35,475 bases of DNA. It comes from Bacillota bacterium. GTDB lineage: Bacteria > Bacillota > Clostridia > Oscillospirales > Oscillospiraceae. A program made the translations under genes and the position numbers. The stretch is from NCBI GenBank assembly GCA_023459875.1, contig JAEWRY010000045.1, positions 1 to 35,475 on the forward strand, read 5' to 3'. Under the pieces are notes generated by a model. It searched no databases. It saw only the letters and a list, made by a program, of their open reading frames with translations, and was not told where the DNA came from. The first letter of the stretch is position 1; every line of letters starts with the position of its first letter. Below are positions 1-6,672 of this stretch, in pieces.

Positions 1-83
1 GCGATGGGCTTGACCTCTTTCAGGCAAAAGTCATGCAGCATGTCGAGGATGCTTTGCTCTTCTTCGTTGAACTTAAAATTCAT
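1..83 (-). CDS. Acyl-CoA dehydrogenase, N-terminal fragment (runs off window)
   Basis: Only the first 27 complete codons are inside the window. The peptide begins MNFKFNEEEQSILDMLHDFC and continues LKEVKPIA, which is the typical first helix of acyl-CoA dehydrogenases of the butyryl-CoA dehydrogenase type. These are FAD enzymes that exchange electrons with EtfAB. The start at 83 follows an AAAGGTG ribosome-binding site. It is the third gene of the etfB-etfA-acd unit, 52 nt after etfA. In butyrate producers such a dehydrogenase with EtfAB performs crotonyl-CoA reduction. That specific substrate is inferred from context only, because the catalytic part is not visible. Confidence 0.8.
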   Translation of the reverse strand, partial: MNFKFNEEEQSILDMLHDFCLKEVKPI

Positions 84-135
84 CACGCATCACCTTTCTA
101 GAACTTATATTAATTTTTTTGCTAACAGAAAGGAA

Positions 136-1143
136 TTAGGCTCTTGCTTTCTTGATTTCTTCGGTGAGAACGGGCAGAACCTCAAAGAGGTTTCCAATCA
201 CGCCGTAGTCGGCAACGGAGAAGATGGAGGCGTCGGGATCCTTGTTGATGGCGACGATCACGTCGGAACCGCTCATGCCGGCAAGGTGCTGAATGGCGCC
301 GGAAATGCCGCAGGCAACATAGAGCTTGGGACCGACGGTCTTGCCGGTCTGGCCGACCTGATGAGAGTGGGCGATCCAGCCGGAGTCGACGGCAGCGCGG
401 GAAGCGCCGACGGTGGCGCCCAGAACTTCTGCCAGAGCGCGGACAGGAGCAAAGCCATCGGGGCCGCCAACGCCGCGGCCGCCGGAAACGATAATTTCGG
501 CGCCTTCCAAGTCAACACTCTCGCCGCCCTCTTCCTTGATGAAATCAAGGATCTTGGTGCGGATGTTTTCAGGAGCCATGTGGAAGTCTTCCTTGATGAC
601 TTCGGCGGTATGGGAAGCATCGGGCACGCCCTTCTTGAACACGCCGGGACGGACGGTGCCGATCTGAGGACGGTGGTTGGGGCACAGAATGGTGGCCATC
701 AGGTTGCCGCCGAAGGCGGGACGGGTCCAGGCCACGTTGCCGCTCTCGGCGTCGATGTCCAGAGAGGTGCAGTCGGCGGTGAGGCCGGTCTTCAGGCGGC
801 AGGACAGACGGGGGCCCAGGTCACGGCCGGTATTGGTGGCGCCGATGAGGAGGGTGGTGGGGCCGTACTTCTCAATCAGGAAATAGAGAGCGGCGGCATA
901 AGCGTCGGTGGAATACTGCTTAAACTCGGGACCGTCAACGACGATGACTTGATCGGCGCCCTGAGCGGAAACGGCCTTCACGGCGGCATCGGTGTTGGAG
1001 CCGATGACGATGCCGACAAGCGCTCCGCCCTGCTTGGTGGCCAGATCACGGCCGGGGCTAAGGAGCTCCAAGCCCACATTGCGGGCGGAGCCGTCCTCTG
1101 CGGTTTCAATAAATACCCACAGGTTCTTGTTTTTGGCTTCCAT
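136..1143 (-). CDS. etfA: Electron transfer flavoprotein alpha subunit
   Basis: This 335-residue protein has the usual family length. The N-terminal half is the alpha/beta domain. The C-terminal half carries the FAD-binding signature around residues 279-290 (GISGAIQHLAGM), followed by VIVAINKDPDASIF and a conserved terminal helix. The start at 1143 follows GGGAGGAAA. EtfA holds FAD and, with EtfB, shuttles electrons between an acyl-CoA dehydrogenase and NADH/ferredoxin or a membrane acceptor in the cytoplasm. The order etfB-etfA-acyl-CoA dehydrogenase in one transcript fits a butyryl-CoA dehydrogenase/Etf complex. Whether it is of the electron-bifurcating type cannot be settled from sequence reading alone. 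Confidence 0.96.
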   Translation of the reverse strand: MEAKNKNLWVFIETAEDGSARNVGLELLSPGRDLATKQGGALVGIVIGSNTDAAVKAVSAQGADQVIVVDGPEFKQYSTDAYAAALYFLIEKYGPTTLLIGATNTGRDLGPRLSCRLKTGLTADCTSLDIDAESGNVAWTRPAFGGNLMATILCPNHRPQIGTVRPGVFKKGVPDASHTAEVIKEDFHMAPENIRTKILDFIKEEGGESVDLEGAEIIVSGGRGVGGPDGFAPVRALAEVLGATVGASRAAVDSGWIAHSHQVGQTGKTVGPKLYVACGISGAIQHLAGMSGSDVIVAINKDPDASIFSVADYGVIGNLFEVLPVLTEEIKKARA

Positions 1144-1159
1144 TGTTCAGTTTCCTCCC

Positions 1160-1960
1160 TTAGATGACATGGGCAGCGCTGAGAAGCTCAAACAGCTTCT
1201 TTGCGGACGCCTCGTTGGATTCTTCCTTGATCTTCACGCCGCCGGTTTTGCGCGGAGGTGTAAAGGTCTTCTTCACCTTGGTGGGAGAGCCCTTCAGGCC
1301 GGCCTGTCCGAGGTCGATTTCGAAATCGGCGGCGGTGAGGGTAGGAATCTGAGCGCGGTTGGCAGCCATCTTGCTCTTGATGGTGGGGTAACGGGGCTCA
1401 TAGGAAGGCTTGGTAAAGGTGGCAACGCAGGGCATCTTCAGGCCGATGACCTGAACGCCGCCTTCGACTTCCTTGTTGACCTTCAGCATGTCGCCGTCAA
1501 CGGAAGCTTCAAGGCCGTAAGTGACCTGAGGATAATCCAGATGCTCGGCGAGCTCGGGGCCGACCTGGGCGGTGTCGCCGTCGATGGCCTGCTTGCCGCA
1601 GAAAATAGCGTCAAATTTACCTTCCAGCTCTTCCAGCTTGGCAACTGCCCTGGAGAGGATATAGCTGGTGGCAAGGGTGTCGGATCCGCCGAACGCGCGG
1701 TCGCTGACCAGGTAAGCCTTTTCGGCGCCGACAGCAAGGCATTCTTTCAGAGCAACCTTGGCCTGCTCGGGACCCATGGAAACGACAACGATCTTCGTGC
1801 CGGGAACGGCATCCTTAATCCTCGCGGCGGCTTCGAGCGCGTATCCGTCAAAAGGATTGACGATGCTGGGCACGCCATCGCGGATCAAAGTGTTGGTGAC
1901 AGGATCGATTTTGATTTCTGTCGTGTCGGGCACTTGTTTGACACAAACAAGTATGTTCAT
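1160..1960 (-). CDS. etfB: Electron transfer flavoprotein beta subunit
   Basis: This is 266 residues starting MNILVCVKQVPDT, with the VKQVPD motif universal in EtfB. It also has the nucleotide-binding stretch CGKQAIDGDTAQVGPELAEH near the middle. The open frame continues upstream to 2062, but the start at 1960 is chosen because the family N-terminus begins there and a GGGGG ribosome-binding site lies about 10 nt before it. EtfB binds AMP or a second FAD and pairs with EtfA. It is the first gene of the unit: the etfA start is 16 nt after its stop, so the two are co-translated. Confidence 0.96.
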   Translation of the reverse strand: MNILVCVKQVPDTTEIKIDPVTNTLIRDGVPSIVNPFDGYALEAAARIKDAVPGTKIVVVSMGPEQAKVALKECLAVGAEKAYLVSDRAFGGSDTLATSYILSRAVAKLEELEGKFDAIFCGKQAIDGDTAQVGPELAEHLDYPQVTYGLEASVDGDMLKVNKEVEGGVQVIGLKMPCVATFTKPSYEPRYPTIKSKMAANRAQIPTLTAADFEIDLGQAGLKGSPTKVKKTFTPPRKTGGVKIKEESNEASAKKLFELLSAAHVI

Positions 1961-2203
1961 TGCTCTTTTTCCCCCTATAAATTTGTTTGTCTTTTCACTG
2001 AAAAATTGCGGTAACATTACCGGCCGCAGTGCGGCATATTCGACGGTACGGAAGGGTCGCACCGGGTTTCTGCCTGGCTTCGGTCGGAAATTTCACCGCT
2101 ATTTCAAAACCTTCTTTCGGGTGGGTCCGGCGGAAGGTTCCGAAAAACAGCTTTATCCTTGGCAATCCAAAATTTTTCGGTCGCTTTGGATAAATCGTAG
2201 ATA
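1961..2203 (-). other. Long 5' leader of the etfB-etfA-acd transcript
   Basis: About 240 nt separate the predicted transcription start (near 2203) from the etfB start. The transcript-sense leader can form several small hairpins: ATCCAAA..TTTGGAT near 2165-2190, CGGAACCTTCCG near 2132-2143, and GCCGCACTGCGGC followed by GGTAATGTTACC near 2008-2036. I recognise no known riboswitch or T-box in it, and no peptide with a convincing ribosome-binding site. Confidence 0.4.
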
Positions 2204-2209
2204 GTTGGT

Positions 2210-2238
2210 ATTATATCAAAAGTCATTTAAAAAAACAA
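2210..2238 (-). promoter_or_regulatory. Sigma-A type promoter for etfB operon
   Basis: On the minus strand the -35 is TTGTTT (2233-2238), the spacer is 17 bp, and the -10 is a consensus TATAAT (2210-2215). It is the only good promoter upstream of etfB and implies a leader of about 240 nt. Confidence 0.65.
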
Positions 2239-2534
2239 GGGATACGGTCTCAAATTGCATAGAAAAAATAAGGAAATGGGGTATTCTTAGCGAAGGTGCG
2301 ATTGCAATTCCCTTGTTTGGGTTTCATTTTTAAGCATATTGCACATACCAATCTTCCTTTCCTTCATGCAAATCTGATGTCCCATGAAAAAAAATAAATA
2401 AAATGGGAGGCAGTGCAGTGAATCCCCGAATGAGGTGAGCAAATTGAACGAATACATTGTTATAATAATAACGTTTTTCTGCAGATAAGCTGATTTTTTC
2501 ATCATCGGGGGGATCGCGTCAGTTCTGAAGGGCC
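2239..2534. other. AT-rich intergenic stretch without recognised gene
   Basis: About 300 bp that is much more AT-rich than the rest of the window. A 72-codon minus-strand frame (2287-2505) has no ribosome-binding site and an amino-acid mix typical of translated AT-rich DNA. A plus-strand GAGGTGAGCAAATTG followed by 13 codons could be a tiny ORF, and a TGTTATAAT near 2457-2465 resembles an extended -10, but neither has supporting context. I see nothing else. Confidence 0.35.
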
Positions 2535-2570
2535 ATAAAACAGGCCCGCGGGAAAGAAATTCCCGCGGGC
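2535..2570 (-). terminator. Intrinsic terminator of the ACT-hom-lysC-patatin operon
   Basis: A perfect 10-bp GC stem (gcccgcggga at 2544-2553 pairing with tcccgcgggc at 2561-2570) is followed on the minus strand by CTGTTTTATGG. It lies 23 bp after the patatin stop codon, so it terminates the amino-acid operon. Confidence 0.8.
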
Positions 2571-2592
2571 GCCGATCGTCCAGGCTGATTTT

Positions 2593-3444
2593 TTAAGCGG
2601 TTAAAAAGCGCTTGATCTCATCCATCCGCGATTGTGTCACATAATAACCGGCGTCATAGAGCTTTTTGATTTTTCCCACGTCCCTTTCGGTACGCGAAAA
2701 GCCCACGGTATCCCCGGGGGCGATGAGCAGGACCCTGCCCTCCCGTTCAAGGGAAAAAAGCTTGCGACGGCATTCGTTGTAGGTTTCCGCCCGCCTGCGC
2801 ATGGTTTCGCAAAAGTTCGGGTAGTTTCTGTAACGCGCGTCAATGAGCCCCTGGAGCTTCTCGGGGCGGCGCAGATAACTCCGCTCCCGGGTAAGAATGA
2901 CGATCACCCTGTCGCACCCTTTCTCAAAGGCGCGGTCATAGGGAATGGCGTCGGCGGCCCCGCCGTCCAGGCAGGGCATCCCGTTCATCCGGAAGACGGG
3001 AAATAGCAGCGGCATGGCGCAGGTTGCCCGGAGAAGGATAAAATTCTGATCCCGTTTCGGGACGGGCAGATATTCGGCTCTTCCGGTATTGAGGTTCGTG
3101 ACCACCGCCTCCACCTCGCCCGGGTAAGCGGCGAAGGCCTCGTAATCAAAGGGGACCAGCTGATTGGGAATAATGTTATAAGTAAAATCCAGGCCGAAAT
3201 AGCAGCGGTTGCGCGGATCCACCAGGTTCCGCGCCCCCATGTACCTGGGGTCGTCGGCGTATTTGGTAAGGATCTCCAGATTGCGGCCCTTCTGCCTTGA
3301 AATATAGCTCACGCCGTAGGCGATGCCGGCGGAAACCCCGATCACGTAGTCGGTCATGACGCCGCCGTCCAGAAGCGCGTCGCAGGCTCCGCTGGAAAAA
3401 ATGGTCCGGAGGGCGCCGCCCTCCAGCACCAACCCGCTTTTCAT
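2593..3444 (-). CDS. Patatin-like phospholipase family protein
   Basis: This 283-residue protein has all the marks of a bacterial patatin: an oxyanion-hole glycine-rich stretch (LEGGALR, residues 7-13), the nucleophile elbow GVSAG with Ser38, and the catalytic aspartate in CLDGGAAD (Asp160). Such enzymes use a Ser-Asp dyad to cut acyl esters of lipids. The C-terminal part (KLFSLEREGRVLLIAP) resembles the extra domain of the YjjU/DUF6363 subgroup. The ATG overlaps the lysC stop codon by one base (TGATG), so translation is coupled to aspartokinase, an odd partner for a lipase. No signal peptide is seen, so it is probably cytoplasmic. The physiological substrate is unknown. Confidence 0.9.
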   Translation of the reverse strand: MKSGLVLEGGALRTIFSSGACDALLDGGVMTDYVIGVSAGIAYGVSYISRQKGRNLEILTKYADDPRYMGARNLVDPRNRCYFGLDFTYNIIPNQLVPFDYEAFAAYPGEVEAVVTNLNTGRAEYLPVPKRDQNFILLRATCAMPLLFPVFRMNGMPCLDGGAADAIPYDRAFEKGCDRVIVILTRERSYLRRPEKLQGLIDARYRNYPNFCETMRRRAETYNECRRKLFSLEREGRVLLIAPGDTVGFSRTERDVGKIKKLYDAGYYVTQSRMDEIKRFLTA

Positions 3445-4670
3445 CAGTTGCCGAACCCGAACTCGCTGAAGAAGCGGTCGTGAATGGCCTGAACGGCGGT
3501 GTCGGCGTCGCCCTCGTCCACCAGCACCGATACCTTGATCTCGCTGGTGGAGATCATCTGGATGTTGATGCCGACGTTGTAGAGGGCCTCGAACATAAGG
3601 GAAGCGACGCCCGGATTATTGATCATGCCGGCGCCCACGATGGAAACCTTGGCAATATTGTTGGAGACGTCGATGTGGTCGAACCCGATATTTTCCTTGT
3701 GTTCCTCAAGGACCCGCTTGGCGAGAGCCAAGTCGCCGCGGCTGACGGTAAAGCTGATGTCCTTGGTCTCCGACCGACCGATGGACTGGAGGATAATATC
3801 CACATTAATGTGGTTTTTCGCCAGCAGGGAGAAAATTTTATAGGCAATTCCGGGCTGGTCGGCCAGGCCGATGAGCGCCAGGCGGGCAATGTTTTTGTCT
3901 TTCGCAACCCCGCTAACATGGGTCTTTTCCATCTTTTTTACAACCTCCTTGACTTTCGTACCGGGCTTGCCGGTGAAGCTGGAGACCACCTCCATATTGA
4001 CGTTATACCGCTTCGCCATCTCCACGGAACGGTTGTGGAGCACCTGGGCGCCCAAGGTCGCCAGCTCCAGCATCTCGTCGTAGGTGATCTCATCGAGCTT
4101 CCTCGCGCCCTTCACGCAGCGGGGATCGGCGGTGTAGACCCCGTCCACGTCGGTATAGATCTGGCAAAGGTCGGCCTGAAGCGCGGCGGCCAGCGCCACG
4201 GCCGAGGTATCCGAGCCGCCCCGGCCCAGAGTCGTGATATCGTCATATTTGTTGAGGCCCTGGAAGCCGGTGACGATGACGATCCTCTTTTTGTCCAGCT
4301 CCGCCAGGATGCGCTCGCCCTTGATGCGTTTGATGCGGGCGTTGCCGTAATTGGAATCGCTGTTTATTCCCGCCTGCCAGCCGGTGAGAGAAATGACGGG
4401 ATATCCCATGGCCTCGATGGCCATGGCACAAAGGGCGCAGGAGACCTGCTCCCCCGTGGAGAGCAGCATATCCATTTCCCGTTTTGACGCTTTCGGATTG
4501 ATCTGCTCCGCTTTGGCGATCAGCTCGTCGGTGGTGTCACCCTGCGCCGAGAGGACGACTACCACGCCATGTCCACGGCGGTAGGTTTCCGTAATGATGC
4601 GGGCAACATTGCGGATCCGGTCCGCATCGGCCACAGAGCTTCCGCCGAATTTCTGTACAATGAGTCCCAT
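3444..4670 (-). CDS. lysC: Aspartate kinase, monofunctional
   Basis: At 408 residues, this enzyme phosphorylates L-aspartate as the first step towards lysine, threonine and methionine. The N-terminal kinase domain shows KFGGSS (residues 7-12), LSTGEQVS, GRGGSDTSAVALAAAL and TDVDGVYTADPR. The last about 140 residues form two ACT domains (starting near RLALIGLADQPGIA and KVSIVGAGMINNPGVA), which bind the inhibiting amino acid. The start is preceded by a G-run at 4682-4687. It follows hom by 95 nt; that gap holds a small hairpin (GGCGGG/CCCGCC) but no lysine riboswitch. Feedback control is therefore probably at the protein level. Confidence 0.96.
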   Translation of the reverse strand: MGLIVQKFGGSSVADADRIRNVARIITETYRRGHGVVVVLSAQGDTTDELIAKAEQINPKASKREMDMLLSTGEQVSCALCAMAIEAMGYPVISLTGWQAGINSDSNYGNARIKRIKGERILAELDKKRIVIVTGFQGLNKYDDITTLGRGGSDTSAVALAAALQADLCQIYTDVDGVYTADPRCVKGARKLDEITYDEMLELATLGAQVLHNRSVEMAKRYNVNMEVVSSFTGKPGTKVKEVVKKMEKTHVSGVAKDKNIARLALIGLADQPGIAYKIFSLLAKNHINVDIILQSIGRSETKDISFTVSRGDLALAKRVLEEHKENIGFDHIDVSNNIAKVSIVGAGMINNPGVASLMFEALYNVGINIQMISTSEIKVSVLVDEGDADTAVQAIHDRFFSEFGFGN

Positions 4671-4765
4671 AACTATGTAAGCCCCCCAAGGAGGCGGGTA
4701 AAGGCCCCGCCTTGTTTTAAAAAAGGGTGATTCCCTTCCATCTTATGTCGCAGTCTCCCGGCTGT

Positions 4766-5980
4766 TCAGTCCAGCAGCCGGAAAACCGAACACGGTGAAA
4801 GTCCAAAGGCCGCCTTGTCCAGTTGGGCCCTTGTCATGGCCTCACCGGTCAGAAAAGCCGTCTCTCCCACCGGAGCGCCTGAGCGGCCCAGCAGAGAAGC
4901 GTTTTTAAAAACATTCCGGACATCCGGGGCGGCACAGTTTGCGCGCACATACCAGGCCGAGGTCAAATCGTCCGGGAGTTCAACCGCGTCCGGTCCGCCC
5001 CTTGCCCAGGACATGGGAGTCGTGCCGTTCAGGTTTCTGGCAATGTCCATGACGTCGGAAACCACGGCCGACGCGGTAGGCATCTTGCCCGCTCCCCTGC
5101 CGTAAAACATCACGTCTCCGATAGCGTCGCCCTTCACGGAAATGGCGTTGAACACGTCCTCCACGCCGGAAAGCGGGTTCTTCCCCCCCACCAGATGGGG
5201 CGCCACGTAAGCGGTGACCTTCCCGTTTTCCCGGCGGAGCGCCCGGCCCAGCAGCTTCACTTTTCTCCCGCAGGAGTCGGCGTAGGCCACGTCGGCCAGG
5301 GTAACCCCGGCGATCCCCTCGGTGGGTACCTGTTCGGGCAGCACATGCCGCCCAAAGGCGATGGAAGCCAGGATGCAGATCTTCCGGCAGGCGTCGCGCC
5401 CCTCGATATCGGCGGAGGGGTCCCGTTCGGCATAGCCGTTTTCCTGGGCTTCTTTGAGCGCGGCCTCAAAGGACAGTCCGGCGTTGATCATCCGGGTCAG
5501 AATATAATTGGTCGTTCCGTTTAATATGCCGGTGATCTCGGAGAGCTTATTTGCGGCAAGGCACTGGCTGAGCGGGTGGAGAATGGGAATTCCGCCGCCG
5601 ACGCTTGCCTCAAACAGATAAGTGACGCCGTTTTCCCGCGCCAGTTCCAGAAGCTCGCAGCCGTATTCCGCCACCAGCTCTTTGTTGGAGGAGACAACGC
5701 TTTTATGCGCCGCGAGCGCACGCCGGGTGAAATCCCTCGCCACGCCGGTTCCTCCGATGGTCTCGACGACCACGGAAACCTCCGGGTCGTTTTCAATCAG
5801 TGAAAAATCCTTTACGAATTTGTCCGCGAAAGGACTCTGCGTAAAATCGCGCACATCCAGGATGTACTTGAGATTTACAAGCCCGTCGACCTTTTTGGCG
5901 ATAAGCGCGCTGTTTTTATCCAGCAGCTCGGCAACGCCGGAGCCAACCACTCCGAATCCCAGGATCGCCGCGTTTACCAT
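4766..5980 (-). CDS. hom: Homoserine dehydrogenase
   Basis: This 404-residue NAD(P)-dependent enzyme reduces aspartate semialdehyde to homoserine. The Rossmann motif GFGVVGSG is at residues 8-15. The catalytic domain carries NGTTNYILTRM and ERDPSADIEGRDACRKI, the usual substrate-binding and lysine-containing region. The C-terminus (about 70 residues after the catalytic domain) is a short ACT-like tail ending in FRLLD, shorter than the full ACT domain of the Bacillus enzyme. The start has a strong GGGAGGGAA site and lies 14 nt after the ACT regulator gene. It is the middle of the ACT-hom-lysC-patatin operon. Confidence 0.95.
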   Translation of the reverse strand: MVNAAILGFGVVGSGVAELLDKNSALIAKKVDGLVNLKYILDVRDFTQSPFADKFVKDFSLIENDPEVSVVVETIGGTGVARDFTRRALAAHKSVVSSNKELVAEYGCELLELARENGVTYLFEASVGGGIPILHPLSQCLAANKLSEITGILNGTTNYILTRMINAGLSFEAALKEAQENGYAERDPSADIEGRDACRKICILASIAFGRHVLPEQVPTEGIAGVTLADVAYADSCGRKVKLLGRALRRENGKVTAYVAPHLVGGKNPLSGVEDVFNAISVKGDAIGDVMFYGRGAGKMPTASAVVSDVMDIARNLNGTTPMSWARGGPDAVELPDDLTSAWYVRANCAAPDVRNVFKNASLLGRSGAPVGETAFLTGEAMTRAQLDKAAFGLSPCSVFRLLD

Positions 5981-5994
5981 ATGTGTTCCCTCCC

Positions 5995-6435
5995 TTATCC
6001 TGCCATGACCTCGCTGCGAATTACGCCCGAAATCTGATTTATGTTCCCCATCAGCTCTTCCATCGTAATGGTCAGTTCCGACATCTCGGCGGCAACGCTC
6101 ACCACGGCGCAGCCGCTCACGGGGATTCCCTGGTTGATGGTGAGAATGTTCGCACCTGAGCTGGCAAACACCCCCAGAACGGCCGATAAGACGCCCGGTT
6201 CATCTTTCAGAAAAATCTGAAGCGTGACGATTCGTCCGTGGAGCATATCGTTGAAGGGCCGCACCGCGTCCTTATACTTGTAAAATGCGCTGCGGGAAAT
6301 TCCCGTAAGGCGGGTGGCCTGATTCACCGTCGTCGCCTCGCCGGTTTCCAGCAGGCGCTTGGTCTCCACAACCTTACCAAAAATCTCGGGAAGCGCCGAC
6401 GCCTCCACAATGTAGTACTGGGGCAGCTTTGCCAT
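5995..6435 (-). CDS. ACT domain-containing regulator (PheB/UPF0735 type)
   Basis: This 146-residue protein has two parts. The N-terminal half looks like a helix-turn-helix (TTVNQATRLTGISRSAFYKY). The C-terminal ACT domain (RIVTLQIFLKDEPGVLSAVL through to SEVMAG) would bind an amino acid. Proteins of this kind often precede hom in Clostridia. The frame stays open up to 6645, but the start at 6435 is chosen because the family begins MAKLPQYYIVEA and AGAGGTG lies just upstream. As first gene of the operon it may sense threonine or another aspartate-family product and adjust expression or enzyme activity. That role is inferred. Confidence 0.85.
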   Translation of the reverse strand: MAKLPQYYIVEASALPEIFGKVVETKRLLETGEATTVNQATRLTGISRSAFYKYKDAVRPFNDMLHGRIVTLQIFLKDEPGVLSAVLGVFASSGANILTINQGIPVSGCAVVSVAAEMSELTITMEELMGNINQISGVIRSEVMAG

Positions 6436-6493
6436 TCTATTCACCTCTTCAATTGTCCGTGACATGCGGTCATTTGTCTGTGCAGTGTGACCT

Positions 6494-6522
6494 ATTGTAA
6501 CACAGGAAAACATCCCGCGCAA
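6494..6522 (-). promoter_or_regulatory. Promoter of the ACT-hom-lysC-patatin operon
   Basis: Minus strand: -35 TTGCGC (6517-6522), 17-bp spacer, -10 TACAAT (6494-6499). The resulting leader before the ACT gene is only about 50 nt, too short for a lysine or threonine riboswitch or a T-box. Confidence 0.6.
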
Positions 6523-6613
6523 CCGGGAAAGAGCGGTAAGGGAACCGATTTTTCGTTGATTTTTTCCGGGTATTTTGTCAGTTATGACAGAAACAAGGCC
6601 CACGGTAAAGCGC

Positions 6614-6645
6614 TTGAAGGGAAAGCCGTTCGGCTTTCCCTTCAA
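6614..6645 (-). terminator. Long perfect hairpin after the PBP gene (probable terminator)
   Basis: A 15-bp perfect inverted repeat (6614-6628 with 6631-6645) begins 28 bp past the PBP stop codon. In the minus direction it is followed by GCGCTTTACC, a poor U-tract, so termination strength is uncertain. It lies upstream of the ACT-operon promoter. Confidence 0.5.
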
Positions 6646-6672
6646 AATTGACTCTTCCTCTGCGGCGCAGGT

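Noticed and set aside
4..1167. Long plus-strand frame opposite etfA (and similar long frames opposite lysC, PBP, BMP, glmS and others)
   Set aside because: These are shadow frames produced by GC-rich codon use on the other strand; the translations are Gly/Ala/His/Val-rich without domains or ribosome-binding sites, while the minus-strand products are clear.
2287..2505. 72-codon minus-strand frame in the AT-rich gap
   Set aside because: No ribosome-binding site, no recognisable family, and composition expected of AT-rich non-coding DNA.
6436..6493. T-box or amino-acid riboswitch before the ACT-hom-lysC operon
   Set aside because: The leader from the predicted promoter is only about 50 nt and lacks the T-box sequence.
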